Shown: piece by piece, positions 1 through 7,757 of the stretch
How the letters are laid out: every line of letters starts with the position of its first letter
How positions within the stretch are numbered: position 1 is the first letter of the stretch
From: Actinomadura violacea
GTDB lineage: Bacteria; Actinomycetota; Actinomycetes; Streptosporangiales; Streptosporangiaceae
Length of the DNA stretch: 64,000 nucleotides
Direction of reading: 5' to 3'
Assembly: GCF_017573465.1 (NCBI RefSeq)
Contig: NZ_JAGEPF010000018.1
Location: forward strand, 186,001 to 250,000
Translations under genes and position numbers: made by a program
The notes under the pieces: generated by a model
Database searches by the model: none
The model's input: only the letters and a program-made list of their open reading frames with translations
What the model was told of the DNA's origin: nothing

Positions 1-436
1 CGGTTCGTACCTGGGTGCGAAAATAGGTGCAAGTTGCCCGCCCAAATCACGCCACGGACGGCGAGGGGTCGGCTACCTTACGGAGTGCGTTCGCGGGTGT
101 TCCGGGGGTTTCGAGCCCGTCCTTCCTGCTTCCTGGGGAGCTTGGGGCTCGATGGCGAAGACCGGCGGACGCACGGGGGGAAACCGGGGAAGTGCCCGCG
201 CGCCGGGCACGGCGCCGGGGCGACCATCACGTAGCAATGTCACGCCCGGGTCGGTCGCCCACGGACGCCCCGACTTGCGCGCGGCTCCGGCCCGATGACC
301 TGGTTCGGGGGGACCATCACCGGGCCGGGCCGCGCGCACTGCCCCTCCCTCAAAGCCCCCGCCGCCGGTGGCGGGCCCGACCAGCGAAACGGGCCCGCCA
401 CCAGGTGGCGGGCCCGCCAGCCCCCGATTCGGCCGC
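1..436. other. Left-end stretch without a convincing gene
   Basis: Downstream of the prohead protease gene in its direction of transcription. No reading frame here shows codon use or motifs that I trust. The stretch holds a strong hairpin (annotated separately), a third copy of one hairpin arm at about 405-416, and two loosely similar segments reading GACCATCAC near 221 and 311. A major capsid gene would be expected after the protease, so it probably starts to the left of this window. Confidence 0.5.
367..402 (-). terminator. Hairpin terminator after protease gene
   Basis: A perfect 12-bp stem (367-378 pairing with 391-402, GGTGGCGGGCCC) encloses a 12-nt loop. It lies about 35 bp beyond the stop codon of the leftward prohead protease gene. 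It has no T-tract, which is common for actinobacterial terminators. Confidence 0.55.
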
Positions 437-2818
437 TCAGCGGCGCGCGTGGACGTCAGCGAGGATCCGGTACGCGCGGGCGTGCACCGACGGGTCCACC
501 ACGCACTTCCCGGCCGGGATGCTCTCACCCCGCGCGCTCGGCGCGGTGGAGTCCTGCTCGGACGGCGGCTGCTCCTCCGGCTCCTGCTCGTCCGGCTCCC
601 CGATCTCGATGCCCGCCACCTTCAGCACCGCGACCAGGTGCTCCACCGCCTGCTTGAGGCGGGTGGCGTTCGCGCCCGACAACACCTTCCCCGCCTTGGT
701 CTCCAGCCCGGCGACGTCCAGCAGCGTCTTCACACCGGCCGCGACGTCGTCGACCATCGCCGGGAACGGGCCCAGGTCGGCGCCGTCGCCCGACACCCCG
801 CCGTGGTCGACCGCGATACGCACCGGCACCGGCTCGCCCATCTCCACGCCGTCGCCGGCGACGGTGTACGGGATCTCGAACGAGACCGCCTTCCCGTCCC
901 CGCCCGCCGGGTACCGGGTGGCCACCACCCGGTCGGGCCAGGTGCCCAGCAGCTCCACCAGCCCCGGCTCCTCGCCGTCGGCCAGCAGCCCGGCGGCGGC
1001 CGCCTGCAGCTCGTCGTGGAGCTGCTCGAACGACCCGGGCAGATGCGCCTTGACCCGCGTCCACCCGTCCAGCGTGTCCTTCTTCGCTGCGTCGCCGGCG
1101 CGGCGGGCGGCGGTGCGGGCGTGCGAGGTGGCCTTCAGCTTCTCCCACTCGGCGACCGCAGCCGCGGCCTTCGCGCGGGTCTCGGGGGTGACGCCGCCGC
1201 CCCCGGCCGCCCACTTCTTCACCGCCGCGATCGCCGTGGGGATCGCCTGCCCCAGCGGCATCCCCTTCTCCTCGTGCAGGTCCTTGGCGATGTGCTGGAT
1301 GTAGGCGGGCAACTGCCCGGCCAGCTCCACCCAGTTCTTCTTCGGCGAGGAATCCAGCGGCTCGTGCCGCATCTTGCCCTCGGCGCCGCCCTGCCACCGG
1401 TACGGCTCGCCTTCCAGCCGGCCGACGACCTCGCCGACGACCTCGGCGAGGATCTTCTGCTCCGGCGACCAGGACAGCGCGATGCTCTTCTTGCCGCCGC
1501 TGTCCTTCTTCCACCCGTCGGGGATCAGGTCGGGGCGGTTGAGGGCGAACGCGCGCTTCATGATGTGCGCGCGGATCTTCTCCTTGTCGCCGGGCGCGGA
1601 CCCGAACGCGCGGATGGCGGCGCGCAACTCGTCGACGTTGGTGATCTTCCAGGTGTCGGAGTCGCCGCCGGGAGTGGTCGCGCGCGAGCCGGAGCCGGAC
1701 TTGGGGGCCGGCTTGCGCTTCATGCCGGGGGGCAGGCCCTTGGACTCCTCCGTCCCGGCTCCGTCGCCCTCAGCGCCGCCGTCGCCCTGCGCGGGTTCCG
1801 CGGTCTCCTCGGTGGGCTCGGTGTCGCCGGCGGGCTCGTCCTGGCCCTCGTCGGGCCCGTCGTCGGTGCCCCCGTCGTGCACCTCGTCGGTGTCCTCGGC
1901 CTGACCGTCGTTGTCGTGCACCGCGCCGCCTTCGGCCGGTGCATCCTCGGCGGGCTCGTCGTCCTGCGCCGCGCCGTCGGGCCCGTGCCCGTCTACGGGC
2001 TGCGCGTCCGGCGGGCCCGGCACCTCCACCCCGCCGTCTTGCTCCGCGCCGTCCTGGCCGGTCTCCTCGGTGTCGGCCGCGAGCGCCTCGGCGACCGCCT
2101 CGGCCTCGGCGAGCGCGTCCAGCACCGCCGCCGCCTCGGCGACCGCGTCACCGTCCGCGGGCTCCGCGTCCGCGGGCTCGGCGTCCGCGGGCTGGTCCTC
2201 GACGTCGCCGGCGACCGAAGCGGCCTTCACCGAGAGCGTCCCCGACAGCGACGCCGCCCCGAACAGCACCGGCGAGTACTCGAACAGGTCGACTTCCTTG
2301 ATGCGGCGGACGCCGTCCTTGGCGCGCGACGACTTCCCCGCCGGGACCTTGTAACCGATCGACCATTCGCACTCGTCGCCGAAGAACTTCACGTTCTCGT
2401 AGGCGCTCTTGCCCTCGTTGGTGGCCAGGTTGTACCGGGTCCGCACGTACAGGCCGCCCGCCTCCACCGGCCACTGCTTGCCGATCTTCTTGGCGTACTC
2501 GGCGAGCCGCGGGTCCCCGGGCATCAGCTCTTCCACGTGCTCGGTCCGCGACGCCCACTGCTTCCAGTCGTGGGAGAAGATCCCCTTGGGGCGGCGCCGC
2601 GCGAGCGTCGCCTTGTAGGCGCCGGGCTCGATGATGTCGTGGTCGTTGTCGACCACCCCGGTCACCGACACGATCGCCTCGACCACACCGGTCTCGTCGT
2701 CGGTGCCGATGACCCCGGAGTCGGCGCCGGTCTCGGCCGGGCCGGCGACCGCCGTGGCCGTCTTGTATTCCAGCCCCGGCGTACCGGCGAACGCGACCGA
2801 TCCAGTCCCCACGGGCAC
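437..2818 (-). CDS. HK97-type prohead protease fused to a long acidic linker and helical C-terminal domain
   Basis: Likely processes the capsid precursor during head maturation. The N-terminal ~200 residues look like an HK97 (U35) prohead protease: His83 lies in GIFSHDW and Ser153 in EWSIGYKV, the expected catalytic pair. Residues ~210-370 are an Asp/Glu/Pro/Ala-rich low-complexity linker. The C-terminal part holds a segment ending in RPDLIPDGW and a lysine-rich helical segment with PTAIAAVKKW; both resemble modules found in actinophage capsid or protease fusions. At 793 aa it is several times longer than a simple protease, so scaffold function may be fused in. The start is a GTG after a purine-rich GAGAGGGG. 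A late-type promoter motif lies just upstream. Confidence 0.8.
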   Translation of the reverse strand: MPVGTGSVAFAGTPGLEYKTATAVAGPAETGADSGVIGTDDETGVVEAIVSVTGVVDNDHDIIEPGAYKATLARRRPKGIFSHDWKQWASRTEHVEELMPGDPRLAEYAKKIGKQWPVEAGGLYVRTRYNLATNEGKSAYENVKFFGDECEWSIGYKVPAGKSSRAKDGVRRIKEVDLFEYSPVLFGAASLSGTLSVKAASVAGDVEDQPADAEPADAEPADGDAVAEAAAVLDALAEAEAVAEALAADTEETGQDGAEQDGGVEVPGPPDAQPVDGHGPDGAAQDDEPAEDAPAEGGAVHDNDGQAEDTDEVHDGGTDDGPDEGQDEPAGDTEPTEETAEPAQGDGGAEGDGAGTEESKGLPPGMKRKPAPKSGSGSRATTPGGDSDTWKITNVDELRAAIRAFGSAPGDKEKIRAHIMKRAFALNRPDLIPDGWKKDSGGKKSIALSWSPEQKILAEVVGEVVGRLEGEPYRWQGGAEGKMRHEPLDSSPKKNWVELAGQLPAYIQHIAKDLHEEKGMPLGQAIPTAIAAVKKWAAGGGGVTPETRAKAAAAVAEWEKLKATSHARTAARRAGDAAKKDTLDGWTRVKAHLPGSFEQLHDELQAAAAGLLADGEEPGLVELLGTWPDRVVATRYPAGGDGKAVSFEIPYTVAGDGVEMGEPVPVRIAVDHGGVSGDGADLGPFPAMVDDVAAGVKTLLDVAGLETKAGKVLSGANATRLKQAVEHLVAVLKVAGIEIGEPDEQEPEEQPPSEQDSTAPSARGESIPAGKCVVDPSVHARAYRILADVHARR

Positions 2819-2862
2819 GCAGCCCCTCTCGCGAACCTGGTGGGGTGGTTCGTGTCACCGCG

Positions 2863-2890
2863 AGGGTAGGGACGGCGCCCGGCTAACGTC
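2863..2890 (-). promoter_or_regulatory. Late-type promoter motif before protease gene
   Basis: On the minus strand GACGTTAGC is followed by a TACCCT hexamer, with exactly 16 bp between GACGTT and TACCCT. The same arrangement recurs before other head genes. It is preceded by GCCCGC, like the other copies. Function is inferred only from position and recurrence. Confidence 0.5.
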
Positions 2891-2896
2891 GCGGGC

Positions 2897-3208
2897 TCAG
2901 AACACGGCACCGTCGGGCGGCGGGTTGCCGTCCTCGTCGGTGGCGTCGAACACGTCCGGCACGTCGTCGCCGGTGACGGTGGCGACGGTGGTGAGCATGA
3001 ACAGGGCGGACAGCACGCTGGCCGGGTCGCCGGTGTCCAGCGGCGCCGCCGCCGAGGTGGGCGACGCCTGCACCTGCGTCTCGGCGCTGGAGGCGAGCAG
3101 GTCGAGCACGTTGTCCGAGCCCGACACCACCCCGAACGCGGGCTTGGGCCCGCCGACGTCGATCTGGTAGCCGACGCCGTCTTCCATCAATCCGGTCACG
3201 GTGAACAC
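2897..3208 (-). CDS. Small phage protein between zincin and protease genes
   Basis: 103 aa, unrecognised. The N-terminus alternates hydrophobic and polar residues and reads like a beta strand pair (MFTVTGLMEDGVGYQI). The rest is rich in Asp, Ser and Ala and ends in DEDGNPPPDGAVF. The GTG start is preceded by AAAGGAC at good spacing, which supports it as a gene. Its position between two head genes suggests a structural or head-completion role, by context only. Confidence 0.65.
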   Translation of the reverse strand: MFTVTGLMEDGVGYQIDVGGPKPAFGVVSGSDNVLDLLASSAETQVQASPTSAAAPLDTGDPASVLSALFMLTTVATVTGDDVPDVFDATDEDGNPPPDGAVF

Positions 3209-3221
3209 GTGGGGTGTCCTT

Positions 3222-6200
3222 TCACAGAGTGGCCAGGACGCCCAGCAGCCATTGCCGCAGGTCGTCGTCGAGATACAGCGAACCGGCGGTCAGCGACTCC
3301 TTCGCGGTGGTGAACACCTCGTAGTTGCGGCCCCCGTAGTCCTTGCCGGTGTACAGCTCGGGGAAGTCGTCCTTCCACGCCTTCTCGTCGTCCCCGCCAT
3401 AGATGGAGACCTTCGGGGGCCGGGTCCGCGACCCGATCGGGCCCGTGGCGGTGCGGTCCCACATCAGCGCCTCCTCTGCCGCCACCAGCCCGGGAACCGA
3501 CTCCTCCATCTCGTGGCCCAGCTCATGATCGGCAACGTTCGCCGACGCCGTCTCCCGCACCCCAGGCCCGCCGTCGATCTTGTCGCGGCCGGGGGACAGT
3601 GCGATCGTCGTCTCCTCCCAGCCGTTGCGGTGGTAGCCGCGGTCCACCTTCTTCAGGACGATGTCGTTCTTGCGCTTCCCGCGCCGCGCCTTGGACTTGT
3701 TCAGCCAGTCGGTGGGGTAGCCGGCCTCGGCGAACCGCATCGCCTTCACCAACGGGTCGGACTCGCTCTTGACGCCGCCGCGCGGCCCCACGTACGTCAG
3801 CTTCGCGCCGCCGACGCCGGTGTCGCGGACCTCGTTCAGCAGGTCCAGGCTGTGCTTGCGGCGGATGGCGGCGCGCTTCTTCTGCGTCAGCTCCCCGGCC
3901 ACCTTCAGCGTCGCCATCTCCTTCTGGAACCGCATGAACTCCTTGAACTGGGGTTCGGCGAACCGGTCGCCGGCGTCGCGGGCCTGCGACATCAGGCGGC
4001 GCAGCCGGAAGAACTCGGGGGTGCCGGACTCGGACTCGTCCATCGCGGTGATCAGCGCCAGATACGACGGGTAGCCGTGCTGGCGGGCGAACGCGTTGCG
4101 GCCGTTGGTGCGGTCGTCCTCCATGTTGGCCTTGGCGCGGTCGGCGAGCTTGCGCAACCGGGCCCGCTCGCCGTCGTCCTCGTTGCTCTGGAGCTTGGCG
4201 ATGTCGGCGTCGATGCGGCGCTGCAGCTCGGCGTCCATGTCCTTCCCGGCCGCCCGCACCACCGCCAGATGCGTCATCGCGATCTCGCCCGGCCCGCCGT
4301 CCTCGGCCCGGTCCCGGACGACGCGGGTGACCTCCTTCGGCTGCGGCGCCCGGCCGGCCTCCAGGTCGGCGAGCCTGACCTGGTCGAAGCCCTGCATGCG
4401 GACGGTCTTGGCGCCGAACCGGGCGCCGAGCGCGTCCCGGTAGGCGTTCATCCGGGTCTTGAGGTCGGTGCCCTCCGGCAGGTCGGGGACCTTCGCCGCC
4501 GTCGCGGTGGCGCCCGTGCCGCCCCTGAGGTCGGGGGCGATCGTGGCGAGGAACTCCGACGCCTTGGCGTAGTCGGCGGAATGGTGGCTGCCGGAGTCGA
4601 CCAGCGTGTTCACCACGTTCCGCATCCGGCCGTAATCCGCGGTCCCGTCGGGGGTCTGTTCGGTGTTGCGGAGCGAGTCCAGCACCCGCGCCATGGCCCG
4701 CTTGCGGCCCTGCACCGCCGCGTCGCGCATCAGCGGCACGAGCTGCTCCTGCAGCGCCGTCAGGTCGTGCACGTCGCCGCCCGGCGCGATCTGCCTGGCC
4801 ACGTTGGTGGCGCCGAGGGCCACCTCCCGGTCGAAATGGCCGACCTCGGAGAGTTCGAGGTGACTCTTCAGAACCCCTTCAGCCTTCTTGACGACCTGCT
4901 CGCGGGTGGCGACCGGCATCGTCGCCGTCAGCTCGTCGATCAGTTCCTGCGCCCGCTGCGCGGCGCGGCGCTGCGCCTCCTCGTCGGCCATCTCCAGCTC
5001 GTGCCGGATGTTGACGGCCAGCATGCGGCGCTGCGCGGCCGCCTTCTCCGCCGCGATCCGCTCGGCGGCGCCCGGCCCGCCCTCGGCGACCCGGATCAGT
5101 TCTTCGCTGTGGGCCAGCTCGACGGTGTTGCCCCTGCCGTCGTCGCTGCGGAACCCCACCAGCCAGCGGGGGTCGTTGCGGGGGCCCGAACGGGTGATGC
5201 TCACGACCACACCCGTCCGGGTCCGGTCGAACCCGGCCTGGTAGGTGAACCGGTCGCCGAGCTTCAGCTTGTCGGCGGTGATGGTGGCGGGCTTGTCCTC
5301 GGGCAGCACCGAGTCCCACGGCTGCGCCTGCGAGGCGTCGCCGCGCCGGGTGCGGACCACGCTGGGGTAGCCGGACCCGTCGCCGCGCAGCAGTTCGGTG
5401 GTGCCGCCGTTGCCGCCGCGCTTGACCTTCACCTTGAAGTGGCCGGGCGTCCACGATGTCACCGACTCCACCTCGGCGTCGGTGCCGTCGCCCAGGTCGA
5501 TGCGGTCGCCGGGCCGTAGCCGGTCGGGCGTCAGGTGCTCCCGGCCGCCGGACGGCTTGGGCGGCACCGGCACCGGGTCGGGGGCGTCGGGCAGCAGGTA
5601 CACGTCCGACGTCGGGTGGACCAGGCGCTCCTCCTGCGACCCGTCGGGCGCCTCCAGCTGCATCTTGTACTGGCCGTAGAACTCCTGCGAGGCGACGACC
5701 TTGCGGACGTCGGCGGTGCCGCCCCGTCCGGGCAGCGCGATGGTGTCGCCCTCCACCACCTCGCCCGGGTGCGCCTTCTGCGCGTTCTTCTGCGCGGGGA
5801 CGTGTTCCTGCCTGATGCCGGTGAGGGCGTGCGACACGGTGTCCATCCGGACGGCGATGCGGTCCAGCACCCGGCCGCGCGCCGCCGGCTCCTTGGCCTT
5901 GCGGGCGCGCAGCGCGTCGCCGAGCGCCTGCGCCTGGTCCGCGGTGAGCGGCCGCTTGCCGCGGACGGCCGCCGCGGCGTCGCGCAGCACTGGCGGGTGC
6001 CCTCCGTCGGGGGAGTCGAAGCCGTACTCGTTGATGGTGTTGCGGTAGGAGGTGGTGAGGTCGGGCCGCAGCGTCGCCGGCGACGCGGGCGCCTTCACCG
6101 GCTCCGGCGTGAGCTTGGCCGCGCCGCCGTGGTCCTGGCGGCCACGGGCCTCACGCTCCTGGTCGACGGCGTCGCGGCCCATCACCCCGGGCGGCCCGGC

Positions 6201-6524
6201 GTCCGGGCGGTCCTTGCCGGTGGTGACCAACTGCTGCGGCGGAACCCGCACCACCATCCCGTCGGAGTCGCGCTCCACCAGCAGCCGATTGGAGCGGCCG
6301 CCTTCGCGGCCGATGACGCGGCCGAGGCCCTCGTGCATGCCGCCGGTGATGCGCACCTCGGCGTTCTTGCGGATGAACCGGCCGCGCGCGTCCCTCGGGT
6401 GCTTCTTGGGGTCCCAGTCGCCGAACCGGTCGCCCTCCGCCTTCGTCGCGGTGAGGTGCACACCGTTGCGCGTCCACGTCATCGCGGTGCGGTAGGTGAC
6501 GCCGTCGCGGGTCCACTCGCGCAC
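3222..6524 (-). CDS. Large head-associated protein with C-terminal HExxH zincin-like domain
   Basis: About 1100 aa from a GTG start preceded by GGAGGGGG. An in-frame upstream extension runs through a palindrome and is low-complexity Arg/Gly, so I reject it. Near the N-terminus is DPKKHPRDARGRFI, a segment typical of phage head/MuF proteins, then a KOW-like beta segment and further SH3-like repeats. The middle is long, helical and charged. The last ~100 residues contain HELGHEMEE at about residue 1000, a metzincin/zincin HExxH motif, followed by a conserved-looking DDFPELYTGKDY segment. In MuF-type phage proteins such C-termini are toxin or effector domains. Peptidase activity is an inference from one motif. 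Confidence 0.7.
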   Translation of the reverse strand: MREWTRDGVTYRTAMTWTRNGVHLTATKAEGDRFGDWDPKKHPRDARGRFIRKNAEVRITGGMHEGLGRVIGREGGRSNRLLVERDSDGMVVRVPPQQLVTTGKDRPDAGPPGVMGRDAVDQEREARGRQDHGGAAKLTPEPVKAPASPATLRPDLTTSYRNTINEYGFDSPDGGHPPVLRDAAAAVRGKRPLTADQAQALGDALRARKAKEPAARGRVLDRIAVRMDTVSHALTGIRQEHVPAQKNAQKAHPGEVVEGDTIALPGRGGTADVRKVVASQEFYGQYKMQLEAPDGSQEERLVHPTSDVYLLPDAPDPVPVPPKPSGGREHLTPDRLRPGDRIDLGDGTDAEVESVTSWTPGHFKVKVKRGGNGGTTELLRGDGSGYPSVVRTRRGDASQAQPWDSVLPEDKPATITADKLKLGDRFTYQAGFDRTRTGVVVSITRSGPRNDPRWLVGFRSDDGRGNTVELAHSEELIRVAEGGPGAAERIAAEKAAAQRRMLAVNIRHELEMADEEAQRRAAQRAQELIDELTATMPVATREQVVKKAEGVLKSHLELSEVGHFDREVALGATNVARQIAPGGDVHDLTALQEQLVPLMRDAAVQGRKRAMARVLDSLRNTEQTPDGTADYGRMRNVVNTLVDSGSHHSADYAKASEFLATIAPDLRGGTGATATAAKVPDLPEGTDLKTRMNAYRDALGARFGAKTVRMQGFDQVRLADLEAGRAPQPKEVTRVVRDRAEDGGPGEIAMTHLAVVRAAGKDMDAELQRRIDADIAKLQSNEDDGERARLRKLADRAKANMEDDRTNGRNAFARQHGYPSYLALITAMDESESGTPEFFRLRRLMSQARDAGDRFAEPQFKEFMRFQKEMATLKVAGELTQKKRAAIRRKHSLDLLNEVRDTGVGGAKLTYVGPRGGVKSESDPLVKAMRFAEAGYPTDWLNKSKARRGKRKNDIVLKKVDRGYHRNGWEETTIALSPGRDKIDGGPGVRETASANVADHELGHEMEESVPGLVAAEEALMWDRTATGPIGSRTRPPKVSIYGGDDEKAWKDDFPELYTGKDYGGRNYEVFTTAKESLTAGSLYLDDDLRQWLLGVLATL

Positions 6525-6559
6525 CCCGGCCCCCTCCGTTTCCTGCGGGTTCGGGACGC

Positions 6560-6597
6560 AGCGTGGCAGGCCGCGACGGTTACCGTCGCGGCCTGCC
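6560..6597 (-). promoter_or_regulatory. Late-type promoter motif embedded in a perfect palindrome
   Basis: GACGGTAAC with a CACGCT hexamer 16 bp after GACGGT matches the late-type motif. It is overlaid on a perfect 15-bp inverted repeat (6565-6579 and 6583-6597, loop TTA). The palindrome may also terminate the upstream gene that ends at 6617. It lies directly before the zincin-like protein gene. Confidence 0.5.
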
Positions 6598-6616
6598 GGA
6601 AGGGTGCGGGATGGTG

Positions 6617-6865
6617 TCACGCGGCGGATGGCGCCTGCGGCGGCATGCCGTTGGTGACGTGCGCGGCCACCCACTTCAGCTCGGTGGAGGTGTCGGTGAG
6701 GATGCGGGCGAACACGGCGGCCGACACCGTCTCGGGAGCGTCGACGGCGTCCTGCAGCACCTCGGCGAGCGCCGCGACGTTGGCCTGCGCCACGTTCAGC
6801 AGCCGGTCCAGGTCCCCGCCGTGCGCGGCCAGCATGTCGTCCATGACCGAGTGGGTGTTGCGCAT
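6617..6865 (-). CDS. Small helical phage protein
   Basis: 82 aa, unrecognised, predicted almost entirely helical (for example LLNVAQANVAALAEVLQDAV). A good AAGGAG ribosome binding site precedes the ATG, and the gene has its own early-type promoter and leader hairpin. It stands alone between the zinc-motif gene and the zincin-like gene. It could be a scaffold, an assembly chaperone or an immunity-like partner of the next gene; nothing in the sequence decides between these. Confidence 0.6.
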   Translation of the reverse strand: MRNTHSVMDDMLAAHGGDLDRLLNVAQANVAALAEVLQDAVDAPETVSAAVFARILTDTSTELKWVAAHVTNGMPPQAPSAA

Positions 6866-6883
6866 CTGCCGCTCCTTGATCGG

Positions 6884-6942
6884 GGCCCGGGTGCTTCAAC
6901 CGGGCACACCTTCATTGTGGGGTCGGTTGCCACCCAATGCAA
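6884..6942 (-). promoter_or_regulatory. Early-type promoter with leader hairpin
   Basis: On the minus strand TTGCAT (6937-6942), a 17-bp spacer containing GGCAACCGACCC, and CACAAT (6914-6919). Downstream is a leader hairpin GCCCGG/CCGGGC (6884-6905) whose loop reads TTGAAGCAC, and then AAGGAG. It is one of seven well-matched copies of this promoter-leader unit in the phage block. Confidence 0.65.
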
Positions 6943-6967
6943 GGCGAACGGGCAGTGTTTTGCCTGG

Positions 6968-7132
6968 TCAGGAGGTTACGGTGGGCTTCTGGAGCACAGT
7001 GCCGGGCCTGTGCTGGCAGTCGCACCACCGGCCCGCCCCGGCGGTGCCGTCGGCGCTCTCGGCCTGGATGCGGTTGCGCTGCACGTCGGTGCACTGCACG
7101 TGGCGGCGTTCCCGGCAGGCCACACAGATCAT
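6968..7132 (-). CDS. Very small Cys-rich protein
   Basis: A 54-aa frame starts ATG at 7132 and ends TGA at 6968. It begins MICVACRERRHVQC and later has WCDCQHRPG, two clusters of Cys and His that look zinc-binding. GAGGAG lies about 10 nt before the start. It sits between a strong terminator hairpin and an early-type promoter. Function unknown; small zinc-binding proteins of this style are common in actinophages. Confidence 0.55.
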   Translation of the reverse strand: MICVACRERRHVQCTDVQRNRIQAESADGTAGAGRWCDCQHRPGTVLQKPTVTS

Positions 7133-7159
7133 CGCGGGCGCTCCTCAGATCGACGGTGC

Positions 7160-7194
7160 GGGGCCCGGCGGCAGGGACGAGACCGCCGGGCCCC
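7160..7194 (-). terminator. Hairpin terminator after TIG-domain gene
   Basis: A perfect 12-bp GC stem (7160-7171 with 7183-7194, GGGGCCCGGCGG) with an 11-nt loop begins about 30 bp after the stop codon of the IPT/TIG gene and separates it from the next small gene. Confidence 0.55.
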
Positions 7195-7223
7195 AGGGAA
7201 AGGGCTCGCGGGCCCTGTGCGGA

Positions 7224-7691
7224 TCAGACGAAGGTGTAGCCGCCGGTGAGGGTGGCGGTGCCGCCCGTCGTGGTGACGGTGACGTCGACCGCGCCCGCCG
7301 ACACCGCCGGGGTCTTGCAGGTGATGGTGGTCGCGTTCACGACCACGATGTTCGTGGCGGCCGTCGCGCCGAACTTCGGCGCCGCGTCCTTGCCGAACCC
7401 GCGCCCGGTGATGGTGACGGCGGTGCCTCCGGCCGCCGCGCCCGTCGCCGGCGACACGCTGGTGATGGTCGGCGCCGCGAACTCGGCGTTCCACACCGAC
7501 GTGGGGATGATCTGCCCGGCGCGGAACGCGAGCTGCTTCTCCGCGGTCGGGTAGTTGGCGCCGTCGTACGGGGAGTCCCGGTAGACGTTGATCAGAACCT
7601 TCACCTTCGGGTCGGCCTCGGCCTGCGCCTCCAGCACCGTCCCGCCGGGCGACTTGGCCACCGTCGTCCCGTCCGCCTTGACCAGGGTCAT
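7224..7691 (-). CDS. IPT/TIG-domain head or decoration protein
   Basis: 155 aa. Residues ~75-155 form one IPT/TIG immunoglobulin-like domain: it opens APTITSVSPATG, has the TVTITGRGFG-type signature and closes GGYTFV. The N-terminal half is unrecognised. In phages such domains usually decorate capsids or tail tubes and may bind cell-surface sugars. It is encoded between the ADP-ribosyltransferase-like gene and a terminator, has its own late-type promoter motif, and starts ATG after GGGAG. A capsid decoration role is an inference from domain and position. Confidence 0.7.
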   Translation of the reverse strand: MTLVKADGTTVAKSPGGTVLEAQAEADPKVKVLINVYRDSPYDGANYPTAEKQLAFRAGQIIPTSVWNAEFAAPTITSVSPATGAAAGGTAVTITGRGFGKDAAPKFGATAATNIVVVNATTITCKTPAVSAGAVDVTVTTTGGTATLTGGYTFV

Positions 7692-7724
7692 CGCACTCCC
7701 GCCTCCATGCTCGTCTGCGACGGC

Positions 7725-7752
7725 ATGGTGGCAACCCGGGCCCGTTAACGTC
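7725..7752 (-). promoter_or_regulatory. Late-type promoter motif before TIG gene
   Basis: GACGTTAAC followed, 16 bp after GACGTT, by CACCAT on the minus strand. It starts a few bases after the TAG stop of the ADP-ribosyltransferase-like gene and precedes the TIG gene. The preceding GGCCGC matches other copies. Confidence 0.5.
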
Positions 7753-7757
7753 GCGGC

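Noticed and set aside
151..297. Short plus-strand frame beginning MAKTGGRTGG, reminiscent of small terminase N-termini
   Set aside because: Only 48 codons, no downstream continuation, and its orientation opposes all nearby genes; resemblance is limited to Gly/Arg composition.
27..1304. Plus-strand ORF of 425 aa starting near position 27
   Set aside because: It runs opposite to the protease gene and through a terminator hairpin, with a composition typical of an antisense frame.
368..2869. Long open frame on the plus strand opposite the protease gene
   Set aside because: Long opposite-strand frames are expected in DNA of this GC content; the minus strand has the protease motifs and codon pattern.
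6525..6899. N-terminal extension of the zincin-like protein gene to an earlier ATG
   Set aside because: The extension crosses a perfect palindrome, another gene's coding region and a leader hairpin, and encodes Arg/Gly-rich noise; the GTG at 6524 has a good binding site.
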